Of a DNA stretch of 24,009 nt, positions 1-8,859 are shown in pieces. This DNA is from Coptodactyla brooksi. Taxonomy: Eukaryota; Arthropoda; Insecta; Coleoptera; Scarabaeidae. The notes under the pieces are model-generated. The model did not search any database and had not been told where the DNA came from. It was given only the letters and a program-made list of their open reading frames with translations. A program made the translations under genes and the position numbers. The stretch is from NCBI GenBank assembly GCA_033557675.1, contig JAWQRM010000330.1:1-24009 (forward strand), in the 5' to 3' direction. Numbering within the stretch: position 1 is the stretch's first letter; each line of letters begins with the position of its first letter.

Positions 1-223
1 TAGATGTGATATCTTCAATTGCACGGAGAGGACAATTGCTAAAGTCTTATATATGCACGCAAATTGATGTTGTTTCTTGTGACCGGATACTCGAGTTGTT
101 GAGGTGTGAGCTGTGTGGACGCGGTGGGCGCGGATTGGAGTGGTCTTATATGAATGTTTTTAAGTTTTGTTTTGTTTGTTGTTATTTAGTCCTTTGTATG
201 GCTTCTGCTGTTGGACATTAAAC
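1..223 (+). mobile_element. Probable 3' tail of a non-LTR retrotransposon
   Basis: A 71-codon open frame here has no domain I recognise. It ends in a T-rich stretch and a TAAACTATT junction leading straight into an (ATT)n tract, after which gypsy coding sequence begins. A coding or UTR end running into a TAA/TTA microsatellite is the usual 3' end of I-, R1- and related non-LTR elements. The frame could equally be plain UTR. The call rests on the tail structure and on the abrupt switch to another element, not on protein similarity. Confidence 0.35.

Positions 224-252
<29 letters not shown>
224..252. repeat. (ATT)n microsatellite
   Basis: About nine and a half uninterrupted copies of ATT. It sits exactly at the boundary between the preceding fragment and gypsy element A, so it is probably the simple-repeat tail of a non-LTR insertion. 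Confidence 0.9.
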
Positions 253-255
<3 letters not shown>

Positions 256-846
256 GCCAAGATAATTAAGGAAGGTATATGTAGTGTAAAGAAGGTGATT
301 AGCGCTTTGTGTGGTGCTGGGTTTATGTTGAACTTAACACTTGACAAGTGTACATTTTTCAGACCAGAGATTGCTTACCTAGAATTGACAATACGCGACA
401 GTCAAGATGACGATGCTGCCTAACCAGTACAAAATACAAGAATTACGTGAGTGTGAGCGGCCAAGCACAGTGCATAACGTGAGACAGTTAATGGGATTAG
501 CAGGGTATTTTAGAATATTTATAGCTTTCGCGCGCTTAACAGCCTCCATTACGACGCTATTACGCAAAGGCACATATTTTCATTGGACAGAAGAAATAAA
601 GAACATTAGATTGGCGATTTCTACTAAATTAACGAGTGAACCAATACTGTGCATTTTTAATCCAGAGCTACCGACTGTACACTCTGACGTCACTCCACAT
701 GGCACAACAGGTCCACTCGTGCAGCTACACGAATAAGTAGTTGCATATTACGGCCGACAAACCAATGAAGCCGAACGGAAGTATCATTCGTACGACTTAG
801 AAACATGAGCCGACCGTTCACTTCCTTCACTGATTATAATGCCATA
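253..846 (+). pseudogene. pol: Gypsy element A: RT C-terminal part and RNase H start
   Basis: Remnant of a Ty3/gypsy Pol polyprotein. The part up to about 420 matches the end of the RT palm and the connection, with the KCTFF motif followed by a YL motif. From about 465 the next segment reads VRQLMGLAGYF, a hallmark of gypsy RT thumb and connection, and goes on into the FNPELPT region at the start of RNase H. A YHSYDLET motif near 770-805 is RNase H. A frameshift falls near 407-423, because two overlapping frames carry the two halves, and stops lie at 734-736 and near 806. Cut at 846 by a non-LTR insertion; the same RNase H resumes at 1922. Confidence 0.85.
837..846 (+). repeat. Target-site duplication, left copy (TAATGCCATA)
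   Basis: The ten bases TAATGCCATA occur here and again at 1912-1921, directly flanking the minus-strand non-LTR element. If one copy and the insert are removed, the gypsy RNase H coding sequence runs on without a gap, which supports a true target-site duplication. Confidence 0.85.
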
Positions 847-861
847 GGTTAGGTTAGGTTT
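847..861 (-). repeat. (AACCT)n 3' tail of the non-LTR element
   Basis: On the plus strand this reads as AGGTT repeated three times, so on the element's own strand the tail is AACCTAACCTAACCT. It abuts the left target-site duplication. The unit is the complement of the insect telomere repeat TTAGG. Confidence 0.8.
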
Positions 862-1911
862 GTAAGCGAGTGGGCTTATACAGCCCTCCACTGCGACCAA
901 CGGTCTATTGTGGCTCACACCTATATTATATTTCACCTTCCAATCCTGCTCTCCGTAGAAAATGAAATATAGCTGAAGGTGATACCTTACCTAGGTCAGC
1001 TAAGCGCAAGTGGATACATCCGAAGACCTCGAACCTAATTCTTCCCAGTGCTGGGCAGGCACATAATACGTGCTCTGTATCCTCTTCATCCTCCATGCAA
1101 GGACGGTACGCTGCGTGTTCCGCTAGGCCCATTCTCTGCTGATGTTTTTTCAGTCGGTTATGACCCGTGTACACTCCTATCAGAATCCTTGGACGATTCC
1201 TGTCCAGATTCCATAGTCCGGTGGTCCTTGCATTGAGCGGTAATGTAATTACCCCCTTTGCATGGCGAAGTCCTGGTATTCCAACCATGTGTCGGAGGAC
1301 TCAGTCCAGGTTGAGATTGCTGCTTTTGCTTGAGCAAAAGCAACCCCTGTGTAGGGTTCTGGACCAACAAAGTTGGATTCTGATCCCTTCCTGGCAAGAG
1401 AATCAGCTACCTCGTTGCTCGGAATTCCCTGGTGTCCTGGTATCCGCACTAACTGTAACCAGTAAGATTCCCCTAAAAATGCGAGGATTCCAGATCAATC
1501 TAGATAGTTCCAGACCAATCTAGACCTACATTGGTTGCAATCAAGCGCCAAGAACGCCGCTTGGCTATCCGTATATATTTTTATTGATCTGTCCGCACGG
1601 TGTAAAGTCAACAGCTCCCTAGCGCACAGCTCAATTGTAATTATTTCTGTTTGAAAAACTGTTGTAAGTCTACCAAGGTTGTGCGATTGTTCAACACATG
1701 GTGAATTACAGTAGATTCCAGCCCCAGATCCATTCTGTGTAGCAACACAGACATCATGTCAGAAACCATATTCAGTATATCGTGGCGTTCTATCTACGCC
1801 CACAGATAAATGCGGTCCTGAGCCAATGTCCTGTGTTCTTTCATGCCCCGTGATTTAAATCTGTAGTTTGTCATTCTGGCCTCTCTCCCCAGAAAGATGT
1901 AGAGCGGAGTG
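847..1911 (-). mobile_element. 5'-truncated non-LTR retrotransposon with RNase H domain
   Basis: Read on the minus strand this is the 3' third of a non-LTR retrotransposon of the I/Jockey-like group whose ORF2 ends in RNase H. From about 1740 down to 1385 the frame carries an RNase H domain: a GSGAGIYC stretch, ELCARELL, the IYTDSQAA motif and later IPGHQGIPSNEVADSLAR. Between about 1250 and 1290 the frame shifts into a C-terminal segment with a zinc-finger-like group (C..C near HVLCACPALGR) typical after RNase H in these elements. An in-frame TGA lies near 1500. The 3' end lies at 847 and finishes in three AACCT units. Domains upstream (endonuclease, RT) are missing, the normal result of incomplete reverse transcription. 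Confidence 0.88.
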
Positions 1912-1921
1912 TAATGCCATA
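1912..1921 (+). repeat. Target-site duplication, right copy
   Basis: Second copy of TAATGCCATA, immediately 5' of the truncated end of the minus-strand non-LTR element; see the left copy at 837. Confidence 0.85.
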
Positions 1922-2257
1922 AGACTTATCTCGTTCAAGAAAGATCTTCATCTGTGCCTAAGAAGGTGGTGAGTGAAGTTACAGGATTATGACTTCACTA
2001 TCAAGTACTGAGAAGGAGCTAATATGGCACACGTTGATTACATTAGCCGTAACGTCTAGATAGTAGGTGTCAATGAATCAAGCGACAACAATGTGACTGA
2101 CGGAAGTAAACAAACGATGATACATTATCAACATAATGATCCATTATGCCAGTTGTTAGCACGACGTGAACCCCATGATCTACAAGTTACGTGGTCACAT
2201 AATAGTAATGAAAACGGAGCCTTTGAAATACTTTGTATCGCAAGAGGCTCGACTGCA
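1922..2257 (+). pseudogene. pol: Gypsy element A: RNase H end and linker
   Basis: The RNase H domain interrupted at 846 continues here. The segment at about 1940-2055 reads through RRW, LQDYDFTIKY and MAHVDYISRN, the conserved end of Ty3/gypsy RNase H, with TGA stops after RRW and after IKY. The following open frame (2093-2350 overall) is the RNase H-integrase linker up to about 2257. Its last third is really inserted mariner DNA read in the wrong sense. Confidence 0.85.
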
Positions 2258-2690
2258 GGTAATATAAGGAGAGATCAAAAAGTCTCCATTCGAAGGCTGT
2301 ACAGTCCAGAAGTGGTATGCCGGTTATGCAAAATCGCCTTCAGTATTTAGGCAACCATCTCGCCACTTCGCCAGGTTGAATATACCCCTTTGGAAAATAT
2401 TCTCTTTCTGCTACTCGAGGAAGTCTGAAACTGCCTGCTAAACGTCCCCGTCAGACAGGAACCGTCAACCTTTCAAGGACTTTTTTAAGGCGTACCAAAG
2501 GCGGTTAAATCACAGGCGGGGAGATCAGGACTGTAAGGCGGGTGCTCTAGTGTCCCACTCCAGCGAGCATAATTTCGTCTGTACGACTTTTGTGATATGG
2601 GGACGAGCGTTGGGATCACACCATTTCGCAGTTTTCTCAGACGTTTCGCCTTAAATACACGTCATAATCTCTCCAGAATTTCGCTGGAAA
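2258..2690 (-). mobile_element. Mariner (DD34D) transposase C-terminal fragment
   Basis: Minus-strand remnant of a mariner-family cut-and-paste element inserted in gypsy A. It reads NARPHITKVVQTKL near 2575-2625, which precedes the third catalytic Asp, then after a frameshift HPPYSPDLPACDLTAFG near 2490-2545, the DD34D signature block. It continues through a decayed SD..V motif to a C-terminal GIFNLAKWRDGCLN-like segment near 2350-2400, the usual end of mariner transposase. Beyond it, ATAAGGAGAGATCAAAAAG at 2261-2280 may be the inner part of its terminal repeat. The N-terminal half is missing at about 2650-2690, where gypsy A resumes. No matching repeat was found at that side. Confidence 0.82.
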
Positions 2691-2691
2691 G

Positions 2692-3025
2692 ATGACTGGA
2701 GAGATAAATCTGGACTGTACTACCTTCGAACTGATCAAACTTTTTAATCTCCACTTATATTACGACGAGGCAGCACATGTCGGGAAGCAAAAGGAAACGG
2801 CAAAACTGACGGAGGAGCTTTTCTGGCCAAAAATGGGACGCTTATTTAGCAAGTATGTGCGGAACTGTAGAGTGTGTGCAATGCAGAAGACACACACGGG
2901 ACGTAAACAGAGAAAGTGGCAGAAGTTAACAATGCCCGCAGGCGCAAACGGTTGTTGGCATATATCATGCAGAATCAATGGTCGATATACCAACGTTTCT
3001 TTTGCAATGTCTGAATACAACATCT
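2692..3025 (+). pseudogene. pol: Gypsy element A: integrase zinc-binding domain
   Basis: An open frame of 111 codons holds the N-terminal H2C2 domain of a Ty3/gypsy integrase. It has the AAHVGKQK histidine motif near 2768-2792, the FWPKM motif near 2822-2836, and the NCRVCAMQK cysteine pair near 2862-2888. This domain binds zinc and helps multimerise integrase. The frame then degrades before the catalytic core, and is cut by the MITE at 3026. It lies downstream of the mariner insert, in the order expected for gypsy pol. Confidence 0.88.
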
Positions 3026-3220
3026 AAGACCTGGCTGAAGGATCGTGGAAGCTAGCCAACCATTAATTTTTTTAATTTATTAGAGAATGGTATACGTGAG
3101 TGCGAGTAAGTAGCGCTATGGGTAGATTGAAATGTGAGAAAGTATAACACGTATAACATTCCCTAATAAATTAAAAAATTCAAGGGATGGTTAGCTGCCA
3201 CGACCCTCCAGCCAGGTCTT
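3026..3220. mobile_element. MITE with long terminal inverted repeats
   Basis: A 195-bp non-coding element. Starting AAGACCTGGCTG at 3026, about 73 bases at the left are repeated in inverse at the right, ending CAGCCAGGTCTT at 3220, with roughly 80 percent identity. The arms cover three quarters of the element. It interrupts the integrase of gypsy A. No target-site duplication is visible, so the superfamily cannot be assigned. The inner ends (near 3085-3100 and 3145-3160) are AT-rich. Confidence 0.85.
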
Positions 3221-3500
3221 TGATTTTGCATTTAGACGTTACGAAAGAAGCGTTGCACAAATTTTCGCGGGCCGTCAAACACCTACTCAAATATGTTTAC
3301 CGGTTTTCCGTCTATAATGAGTTAGGCAGACTGAAGTAAATAGTGACAGATCGAGGAACGGCATTTACAGTAACGATATTCAAGTAATACCTGGCAGACG
3401 AAGGGGTCGAATTTTAAGACAATTTCTACCGGAATACCGAAAGAGAACTAACAAGCAGAAGAGTGATAAGACACCTTTTCATTTGTTGGTAACTTGCTTA
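3221..3500 (+). pseudogene. pol: Gypsy element A: integrase catalytic core remnant
   Basis: Continuation of the integrase after the MITE. The clearest block is IVTDRGTAFT at about 3340-3370, with the second catalytic Asp of the D-D-35-E triad encoded at 3349-3351. Before it, a segment near 3235-3300 matches the strand-helix region between the first and second Asp; after it a LADEGVEF motif is readable. Stops fall near 3337 and 3386. The rest of the core and the C-terminus decay into unrecognisable sequence and a poly(A) run near 3505. Confidence 0.8.
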
Positions 3501-3730
3501 AATGAAAAAAAAAAAAGAAATTATATGGATGAACGAATTACTGAAAATACATAAATCATACGGTGCAGACGAGAACAGGAGTTACGCCTAACACATTGAT
3601 GAAGGGTAAAGACATGCCCATAAAAGGATACGTGCATGATTAGTCCTATGAAGTTATACATACGATAGATAGTAAAAATAAGTAACTGTTTGCTTGTAAG
3701 CCGTTCTGTGAAGTTATTGTTCATCGTATA
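3501..3730. other. Unassigned interval between gypsy A and gypsy B
   Basis: A run of twelve A near 3505 is followed by about 220 bp without recognisable coding similarity. It may include the left part of the element B LTR, since the clear LTR match to 12867-12946 begins at its right edge, but I cannot show this. Confidence 0.4.
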
Positions 3731-3817
3731 AAGCTTATTGTTTAAAATAAATTTGTTTTAATTCAATTTAAAATAAAATATTTTTAAAACACCAATTTTC
3801 GATCGTGAATAAAAATT
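3731..3817 (+). repeat. LTR right end of gypsy element B (5' copy, partial)
   Basis: About 85 bp starting AAGCTTATTGTTTAAAATAA recurs with few changes at 12867-12946. Shared features include ATTCAATTTAAAATAAA, then ATTTTTAAAACACCAAT, then a TCRAYCGTRAAT-like end. The two copies bracket gag, pol and env remnants in the right order, so they are best read as the right ends of the 5' and 3' LTRs. The left boundary is not resolved. Confidence 0.65.
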
Positions 3818-3834
3818 ATCGCAGTCAGTAGGAT
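3818..3834 (+). promoter_or_regulatory. Probable primer-binding site of gypsy element B
   Basis: ATCGCAGTCAGTAGGAT follows the LTR end directly. It resembles the tRNA-Ser-type primer site (GCGCAGTCGGTAGGAT) used by the 17.6/297 group of gypsy elements, with two or three changes. The position next to the LTR end and upstream of gag supports the call. Confidence 0.55.
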
Positions 3835-4084
3835 ACTGATTGTACAAACTGAATTGAATTGTGGACAAATTGAAGAGAAAATCGACAAGTTTTCAAGGAG
3901 AAGAGGAGTAGATTCAGCGAGGACAACTATAGAAAATCGTAAGCCGATTCTGGCCCAGACGACTACTTTAGCCCTACCGTGAACCGGTCTATATCCAGGA
4001 GGTCGTTCTGCTCAATATCTTCTGGATGCCGAGACGAATGAAGAACACACTTAACTTCTAAGACGGACAAAGTTAGAAATGAAT

Positions 4085-5040
4085 TCCGCACCTAGAGTTG
4101 ATCATCCCTATACTAGTGCTTCAATAACATAAGTTGAAATTCAAGCTGTTGCAAAGTATGATGGTGACTAACCAACTTTGCCTCTTTTCTTACAGCGAAC
4201 AGAAGAATTAGTACAAACTTATTGTGACTTGCAAAATTTACAAAACCTTTTAATAAATTTATTCTTAAGATAACCAAGGGAAGATTACGTAGCAATGCGC
4301 TAAAATTAGTAGCCTCTAGAGAAACGCGCTTGAATCGATTTGAAACATACATTATAGGCCAATTAAACTGATCAAAGATCAGAAAATTGTTTAGTGGCGG
4401 ACAAAATGAACACTAAAATATCAAAAGGGGAAGCCCTTTACGAATTAAGTAACTCGTTAGTAATCATTAAATTTACTTTTAACATCCTTGAATATTTTAC
4501 CAGATGCTAATGAAGGCTTAACTAAACCTCAAGTATATAAAAAGAAGGCTTTGGAAACTTATCTTTGGCTTCTAGCCCTGGATTTAATAATCTGCAGGCA
4601 TTACAAGACCTCCACAGTTTAGAAACCCATATTTTCCACAACCAAATGTTAATTCCAAATTTCCAAATTTTCAGTACAGTCCTAATCAACAAAGGCTTAT
4701 GTATCAAAGACATCGACAATTATTCCGCAAGTATAAACTAGAAACGATGGAAATAGACGGCTCAATACTGAGAAGGCAACCTTTAAATAAAAGATCCCGA
4801 CGTTAGATTCCTCTACGAATAACGTAGAGGAATCCATAGGTATAGATTTTTCACAGGAATATGGCGAGTATTCAGGACAGCCAAATGAATGGAAAATAAT
4901 TTAGAAAATAATGAAAATAATATGAGCAATGAGTATTATGACGCAGACAAGAATTATTATAATGAGCAAGAATTTTCCGAACAAACAAATGAAAATTTTC
5001 CCTTAAACGCCTCGACATTTCAGGAGTGGTACACATAAAC
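4085..5040 (+). pseudogene. gag: Gypsy element B: gag remnant
   Basis: Degraded Gag of a gypsy/17.6-like element. Pieces in several frames keep the family order. Near 4155-4270 is a capsid-like segment with LFLQRTEELVQTYCD. Near 4370-4470 is DQRSENCLVADKMNTKISKG, also typical of gypsy capsids. Near 4640-4790 is a Pro/Asn/Gln-rich stretch ending in a basic MEIDGSI-type motif that these Gags carry near their C-terminus. Near 4895-5035 lies an Asn/Glu-rich tail. Stops and frameshifts occur throughout, and no CCHC knuckle is visible, in keeping with this group. Gag would form the particle around the RNA genome; this copy cannot. Confidence 0.65.
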
Positions 5041-5794
5041 GAAAAACGAATAGCAAAACTTCCTTTGTTAATTCTAAATTGGTAGACAGATTTTTTTCGG
5101 GATTTTATATTTTACTCCCCTTCCACAATTCAAACAATATACAATAAAACAGAGCACAAACATAAAATTGTAATTCATAGTTTTCCTACCTTTACTGAAA
5201 ATCCAAATTATATGTATCAATTCAACATAGTTGATATTTCAGAGAGCTTTGATGGTTAAACATAAACACTTCGATTAACTGCTTAGAAGTGGAAATAAAT
5301 TTCAAAGATAAAATTTGGATAAAATATTTGCAAATATTCCATTTTTATATTAAAGCCCCATACCTAGTATTCCTCCAAGGACAAGGAAAATTGTTAAAAT
5401 TCCTCTACATGAAAATAAAGGTCAAATACTTCATACCACAACAACAAGTGTTAAGTGATATAATAATTCCCGAAAGTCTTGTTAACATAAATTATTTTGA
5501 GACCATAACAGAGGTTCGTAACTATATACCGTATCCAATAAAAACAACAATCAATGCAATACCATTGGAAGACTGACCTAAATTCATTAGAGACAGATAA
5601 AGACAACTTAAATCATCTCAGTTATCAAACGACTAGAAAAATGCAATATGAAACAGTAGACAAACAAACAAGTTTAGAAGATTTAAATAATGACGAAAAG
5701 TCCATGATAAAAAATTTAATATTTCATTATGCTGATGCCATAAACAGCAGTTTTCAGTATGCTGATATTTCAGTATGCTGATATAGTACAACGA
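5041..5794 (+). pseudogene. pol: Gypsy element B: protease/RT-linker region
   Basis: Decayed N-terminal part of Pol. The protease active site (D-T/S-G) is not recognisable. The open frame at 5289-5576 looks like the long spacer after protease in 17.6/gypsy elements: an IPQQQ-type stretch, then IIPESLVNINYFETIT near 5460-5515. The overlapping frame at 5554-5781 holds SLEDLNNDEKSMIKNLIFHY near 5675-5735, similar to the LN.EE...I..LI..Y motif just before the RT fingers. Coding then stops at a Penelope-like insertion. The RT palm resumes at about 7375, so RT fingers are missing or lost in the insert. Confidence 0.65.
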
Positions 5795-6005
5795 TAAAAT
5801 CCCTTTAACTTTTTCATCCAAATGTGAACGGGCAATACATTTGATAGATGAAATGTCGGTTTCTTCTGTTGTGAATTTAGTATCGGTTAGGTTCACTACG
5901 TTGTCCTAGAAATGATATGCTGGTGTTATGTGATGTACTGTTGTTTGTTCTCGCAATAGCTTATCGAATTTCTTGTTTTGTGTTTCTTGTTTGGGTTTTA
6001 TGATC
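5795..6005 (-). pseudogene. Penelope-like element, N-terminal region (inverted half)
   Basis: On the minus strand, from 6005 down, the frame reads through a basic QNKKFDKLLREQTT stretch and then, after one stop, NLTDTKFTTEE near 5855-5893. A frame change gives a GLMYCP-like motif near 5825-5845. This resembles the N(L)....T..E...L.KGL.Y.P block upstream of the RT core in Penelope-like elements. It lies back to back with a plus-strand RT fragment of the same element type at 6010. The match is by eye and the N-terminal block is short, so this is less certain than the RT half. Confidence 0.5.
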
Positions 6006-6009
6006 TTCT

Positions 6010-6240
6010 GCACAAGTGCACAGCAAACTAACGGATTAAAATTCAAAATATACAACAAATCCATACAAACCAACAACAGTATACATCCAACCTCAACACA
6101 CCCCAAACAACACAAACACGCAGCCATAAGATGAATACAAGAACGAACGAAATATAATCAAATAAATCGCAACGCCAAACGGATACAACCCAACGTATTT
6201 AAACGGATACAACCCAATTATTTTCGTGTTTTAATACGAT
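6010..6240 (+). pseudogene. Penelope-like element, RT C-terminal part
   Basis: Plus-strand fragment with the conserved end of a Penelope-like RT: LKFKIYNKSIQTNNSIH near 6034-6085, then the HPKQHKHAA block near 6099-6126, then an NGYNP-like motif near 6178-6194. The same HPKQHKxA block occurs in the Penelope-like fragment at the right end of the window (about 23955). A 26-bp step repeats AACGGATACAACCCAA at 6178-6193 and 6204-6219, a small tandem duplication. Stops occur at 6127 and after. Confidence 0.65.
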
Positions 6241-6269
6241 TAAGATCTTCGAGATGCATTTATGAATAT

Positions 6270-6839
6270 TAAATAACAGTATAAACCAACATAACTGTCA
6301 TTTTTGGTCGGATGCTAATCATCACTGGATGGAGCACATTCATACTTACTATCCCCAAAAAGTTAATGTTTTGGGCCGGAATTGTTGCTGACCACTTAAT
6401 TGGCCCGTTTTTTATTGATGGAAATTTAAATGGAGACAAATATTTGCGTTTATTTCGTAATCAAATTTTACCGGAAATCGTGTAACTTTTCTCCAATGAA
6501 GATGTTATCTTCCAACAAGATGGAGCACCTCCACATTACAGTGTCACTGTCAGGAATTTTCTGAATGAAACGTTTCCGAAAGGTGGATTCGTAGAAGAGG
6601 ATCAATTGAGATGCCAGCACATTCGCCGGATTGATTCGCCGCTGGACTTTTTCTTATGGGGTTATTTAAAGAGTAGAGTGTATGTTGATCGCACAAGAAG
6701 TTTGGAGGATTTAAAAACAAAAATACGTCTCGAAATGCAAAATATCCCTACCGAGTACTTAAGAAACACTCTTAGAAATTTTAAAGACCGAATGTGTATT
6801 TGCATAAAAGTGAATGGTCACCACTTGCAACACTTGTGA
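6270..6839 (+). pseudogene. DD41D mariner transposase, C-terminal two thirds
   Basis: 5'-truncated transposase of the IS630/Tc1/mariner superfamily. It begins inside the gene with HFWSDANHHWMEH near 6297-6335, shifts frame near 6365 to AGIVADHLIGPFFIDG, then carries FQQDGAPPHY near 6510-6540. The second catalytic Asp is the GAT at 6519-6521. The third is GAC at 6645-6647 in LDFFLWGYLKS. They are 126 bases apart, so 41 residues lie between them: the DD41D spacing of the rosa-like group. Two compensating frameshifts sit just before the third Asp. The C-terminus reads CIKVNGHHLQHL before a TGA, typical of the family. The first Asp and the DNA-binding domain are missing. Confidence 0.85.
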
Positions 6840-7370
6840 GACACACCGGTTACTAAAATGAAGTTTTTCTATTTTGTTCATAAAATGTTTTCTGACAATA
6901 AAGTTCTTCTTTTGCTGTTGTTTAAATTGCATCAAAAATGTTTGAATTGTGTCCTCGAGGAGAAGTTATAAAAAAGATTCTTGCTATTTATGTCAAAATG
7001 TTCGAAAACACATCCGACTTGGCGATTCGACCACCCACATTTTCAAAGTCAACATTTCTTTTGCGTTTAATTTTTTTGTTTTAATAAAAATAAAATTAAG
7101 CATGTGACACATCACTGAATTCAGAGCAAAATGCTCTTCTCAAAAATATTTTTTCCGACCCGTAGGGCTACTTAAAAGGAAATCAAGTTGACTTTGTATC
7201 TCAAAAACAAATGAAGAGTCCCAAATGAAGACAGTGTCCCAAATTTCAAGAAGATCCCTCTATCTGTTTTCAAGATATTTTACCGTTTCCAAACTTTGCA
7301 GATACTCTGTATAAGATGCCCAAAATTCACACAATATATTCGCGCCATGAATAAGAAAAAACTAATTGTT
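6840..7370. other. Mariner 3' UTR and unassigned non-coding DNA
   Basis: After the transposase stop a possible polyadenylation signal AATAAAG lies at 6898-6904. The next 400 bp have no coding similarity. The last part, up to ACTCTGTATAAG near 7308-7315, looks like the end of a Tc1/mariner terminal repeat, but its partner was not found because the left end of the element is truncated. Gypsy B pol resumes just after. Confidence 0.45.
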
Positions 7371-7374
7371 CATC

Positions 7375-8000
7375 AGAACAGGATGAAAACTCAACATCAT
7401 CAAAAATTAAACCGCTTTTATTACTGACAATGGTCTCTATGAATTTAATAGGATGCCATTTGGCCTTTGAAATTCACCTTTCAACGTGTAATAAATAATA
7501 GTTTTAAAGAATTAACAGGTAAAATATCAAGGTCATGTAGACCTTGACGATATAATTGTGTTTTCAAAGTCATTGCAAGAACATAAAAATAATCTAAGAT
7601 TGGTATTCGAAAAACTAAGAAAACATGGAATGAAAATCTTTTAATACATGTGAATATTTAAAACAAAATCTGCAGTACTTAAGATATTATTTTAAAGGAT
7701 GGTATAAAACCAGATCCAGCAAAAACTGAATGTATTAAAAAATAGCACCTTTCAAAAACCAGAATCCTCATTATAAGTAAAATCATTTTAAGAGATTTAG
7801 TGTACTATAGAAAACTTATTAAAGGTTTCTCACATATAACGAAACACCTGGCAAAAATTTTAGTTAAAGATGTAACAATTCAAGCTAAAGAATTTATCGA
7901 ATATTTTAATATATGTAAAACATTATTATGTAATGGGCTTATTTTACAGTATCCCTATTTTACGGAAACATTTACCATAATGTTTTCGAAAAATATTTGA
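7375..8000 (+). pseudogene. pol: Gypsy element B: reverse transcriptase palm and thumb
   Basis: Reverse transcriptase remnant that copies retroelement RNA into DNA. Blocks in order: KTAFITDNGLYEFNRMPFG near 7410-7460; the catalytic LDD (Asp codons at 7546-7548 and 7549-7551) followed by IIVFSKSLQEH; a lysine-rich FEKLRKHGMKI near 7597-7640; and a thumb/connection segment in the open frame at 7800-8000 with YYRKLIKGFSHITKHLAKIL and LCNGLILQYPYF. The residue before LDD is not the usual Tyr, and stops occur near 7468, 7490 and 7642. RNase H should follow but coding ends at 8000 in foreign sequence. Confidence 0.88.
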
Positions 8001-8575
8001 CACCTTTTTTTGTTTTAGCGTCCCGTTTTTGGTTTTGGGGTATGTAATGGGGGCTCAAGGTTACCCCCAAAACACACTTTTTGTAATATTTCAGAAATGA
8101 GAAGAGATATCGAGATCAGCTGAAGATCAGATCGTTCCTTATTAGTAGCCATACATTTTAGGTTGAGAAAAAAACAGTGGCGCACCCGTGGGCTCGTTAG
8201 GGAGTTAAAAAGTATAAATTTTTCTCACTCCTACTCTTGTACATTATAAGCTTAATTTTTCTTTTGTAATCTTTACACTACATGAAAGAATAAAAGTTAG
8301 GAGTTTTTGAATTTTTTTCTAAATTTCCATTTTGTGGAAGTTATCGTCATGTCTCCGTATCCCTACAGAAGACCATTTCTCTTCATATTTTTGGAATGAA
8401 ATTTAATGTCGCATTGTACTTAAATTAAAAACTGTTTGTTAGAAATTAGAATATAACTAGCAGATGTGACATCGCATATGACTTTCTCTTACGCCGACCC
8501 TGTTTTAATTATGCTTATAACTCGAGAACTGTTGATTTTAAGCATGTGTTATCCCTATAGTTTTCTACTAACCAT
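8001..8575. other. Unassigned non-coding insert in gypsy B
   Basis: About 575 bp without coding similarity in any frame, placed where RNase H of element B should be. Near its left end GTTTTGGGGTA (8032-8042) pairs with TACCCCCAAAAC (8062-8073) as a hairpin. It probably is another non-autonomous element, but I see no terminal repeats or target duplication. Confidence 0.4.
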
Positions 8576-8855
8576 TTTATGCAGATTACAAACATATATT
8601 TTGTTACAAAAAGTTGTAAAAAAACTAAAAATTTTCAGGTAAAGTACCTCAACCATATGTACAATATTTACGAAATCCTTATGGTGACCATAATTTTGCG
8701 AATGCAATATTTTCTCTTAAGAGAAAGCAAAAGTAGTATGAAAGAAAATTTATTAAGTATACTAAGAGATTTTACTCTTTCGGTAAAAATTACACTTACT
8801 ATAATGATAAAATTTACAAATTAGCTTGTGCAATATTTTAATAATGCAAAATTTA
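8576..8855 (+). other. Open but unrecognised stretch
   Basis: An 81-codon AT-rich frame (8579-8824) with no recognised motif. It lies between the unassigned insert and integrase, so it could be decayed RNase H or linker of gypsy B, but nothing in it proves this. Confidence 0.25.
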
Positions 8856-8859
8856 AATT

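Noticed and set aside
847..861. Internal telomere repeat from chromosome fusion
   Set aside because: Three AACCT units are too few, and they lie precisely between a target duplication and a non-LTR 3' end, so they belong to that element.
1158..1397. 79-codon minus-strand frame and 118-codon plus-strand frame (1167-1523)
   Set aside because: Both are shadows of the RNase H frames of the minus-strand non-LTR element.
4113..4352. 79-codon minus-strand open frame over gag
   Set aside because: The plus strand has gag-like motifs in order; the minus frame has none.
6606..6839. A SETMAR-like host gene fusion
   Set aside because: Only the transposase part is present, with frameshifts and no SET domain or splice structure nearby.
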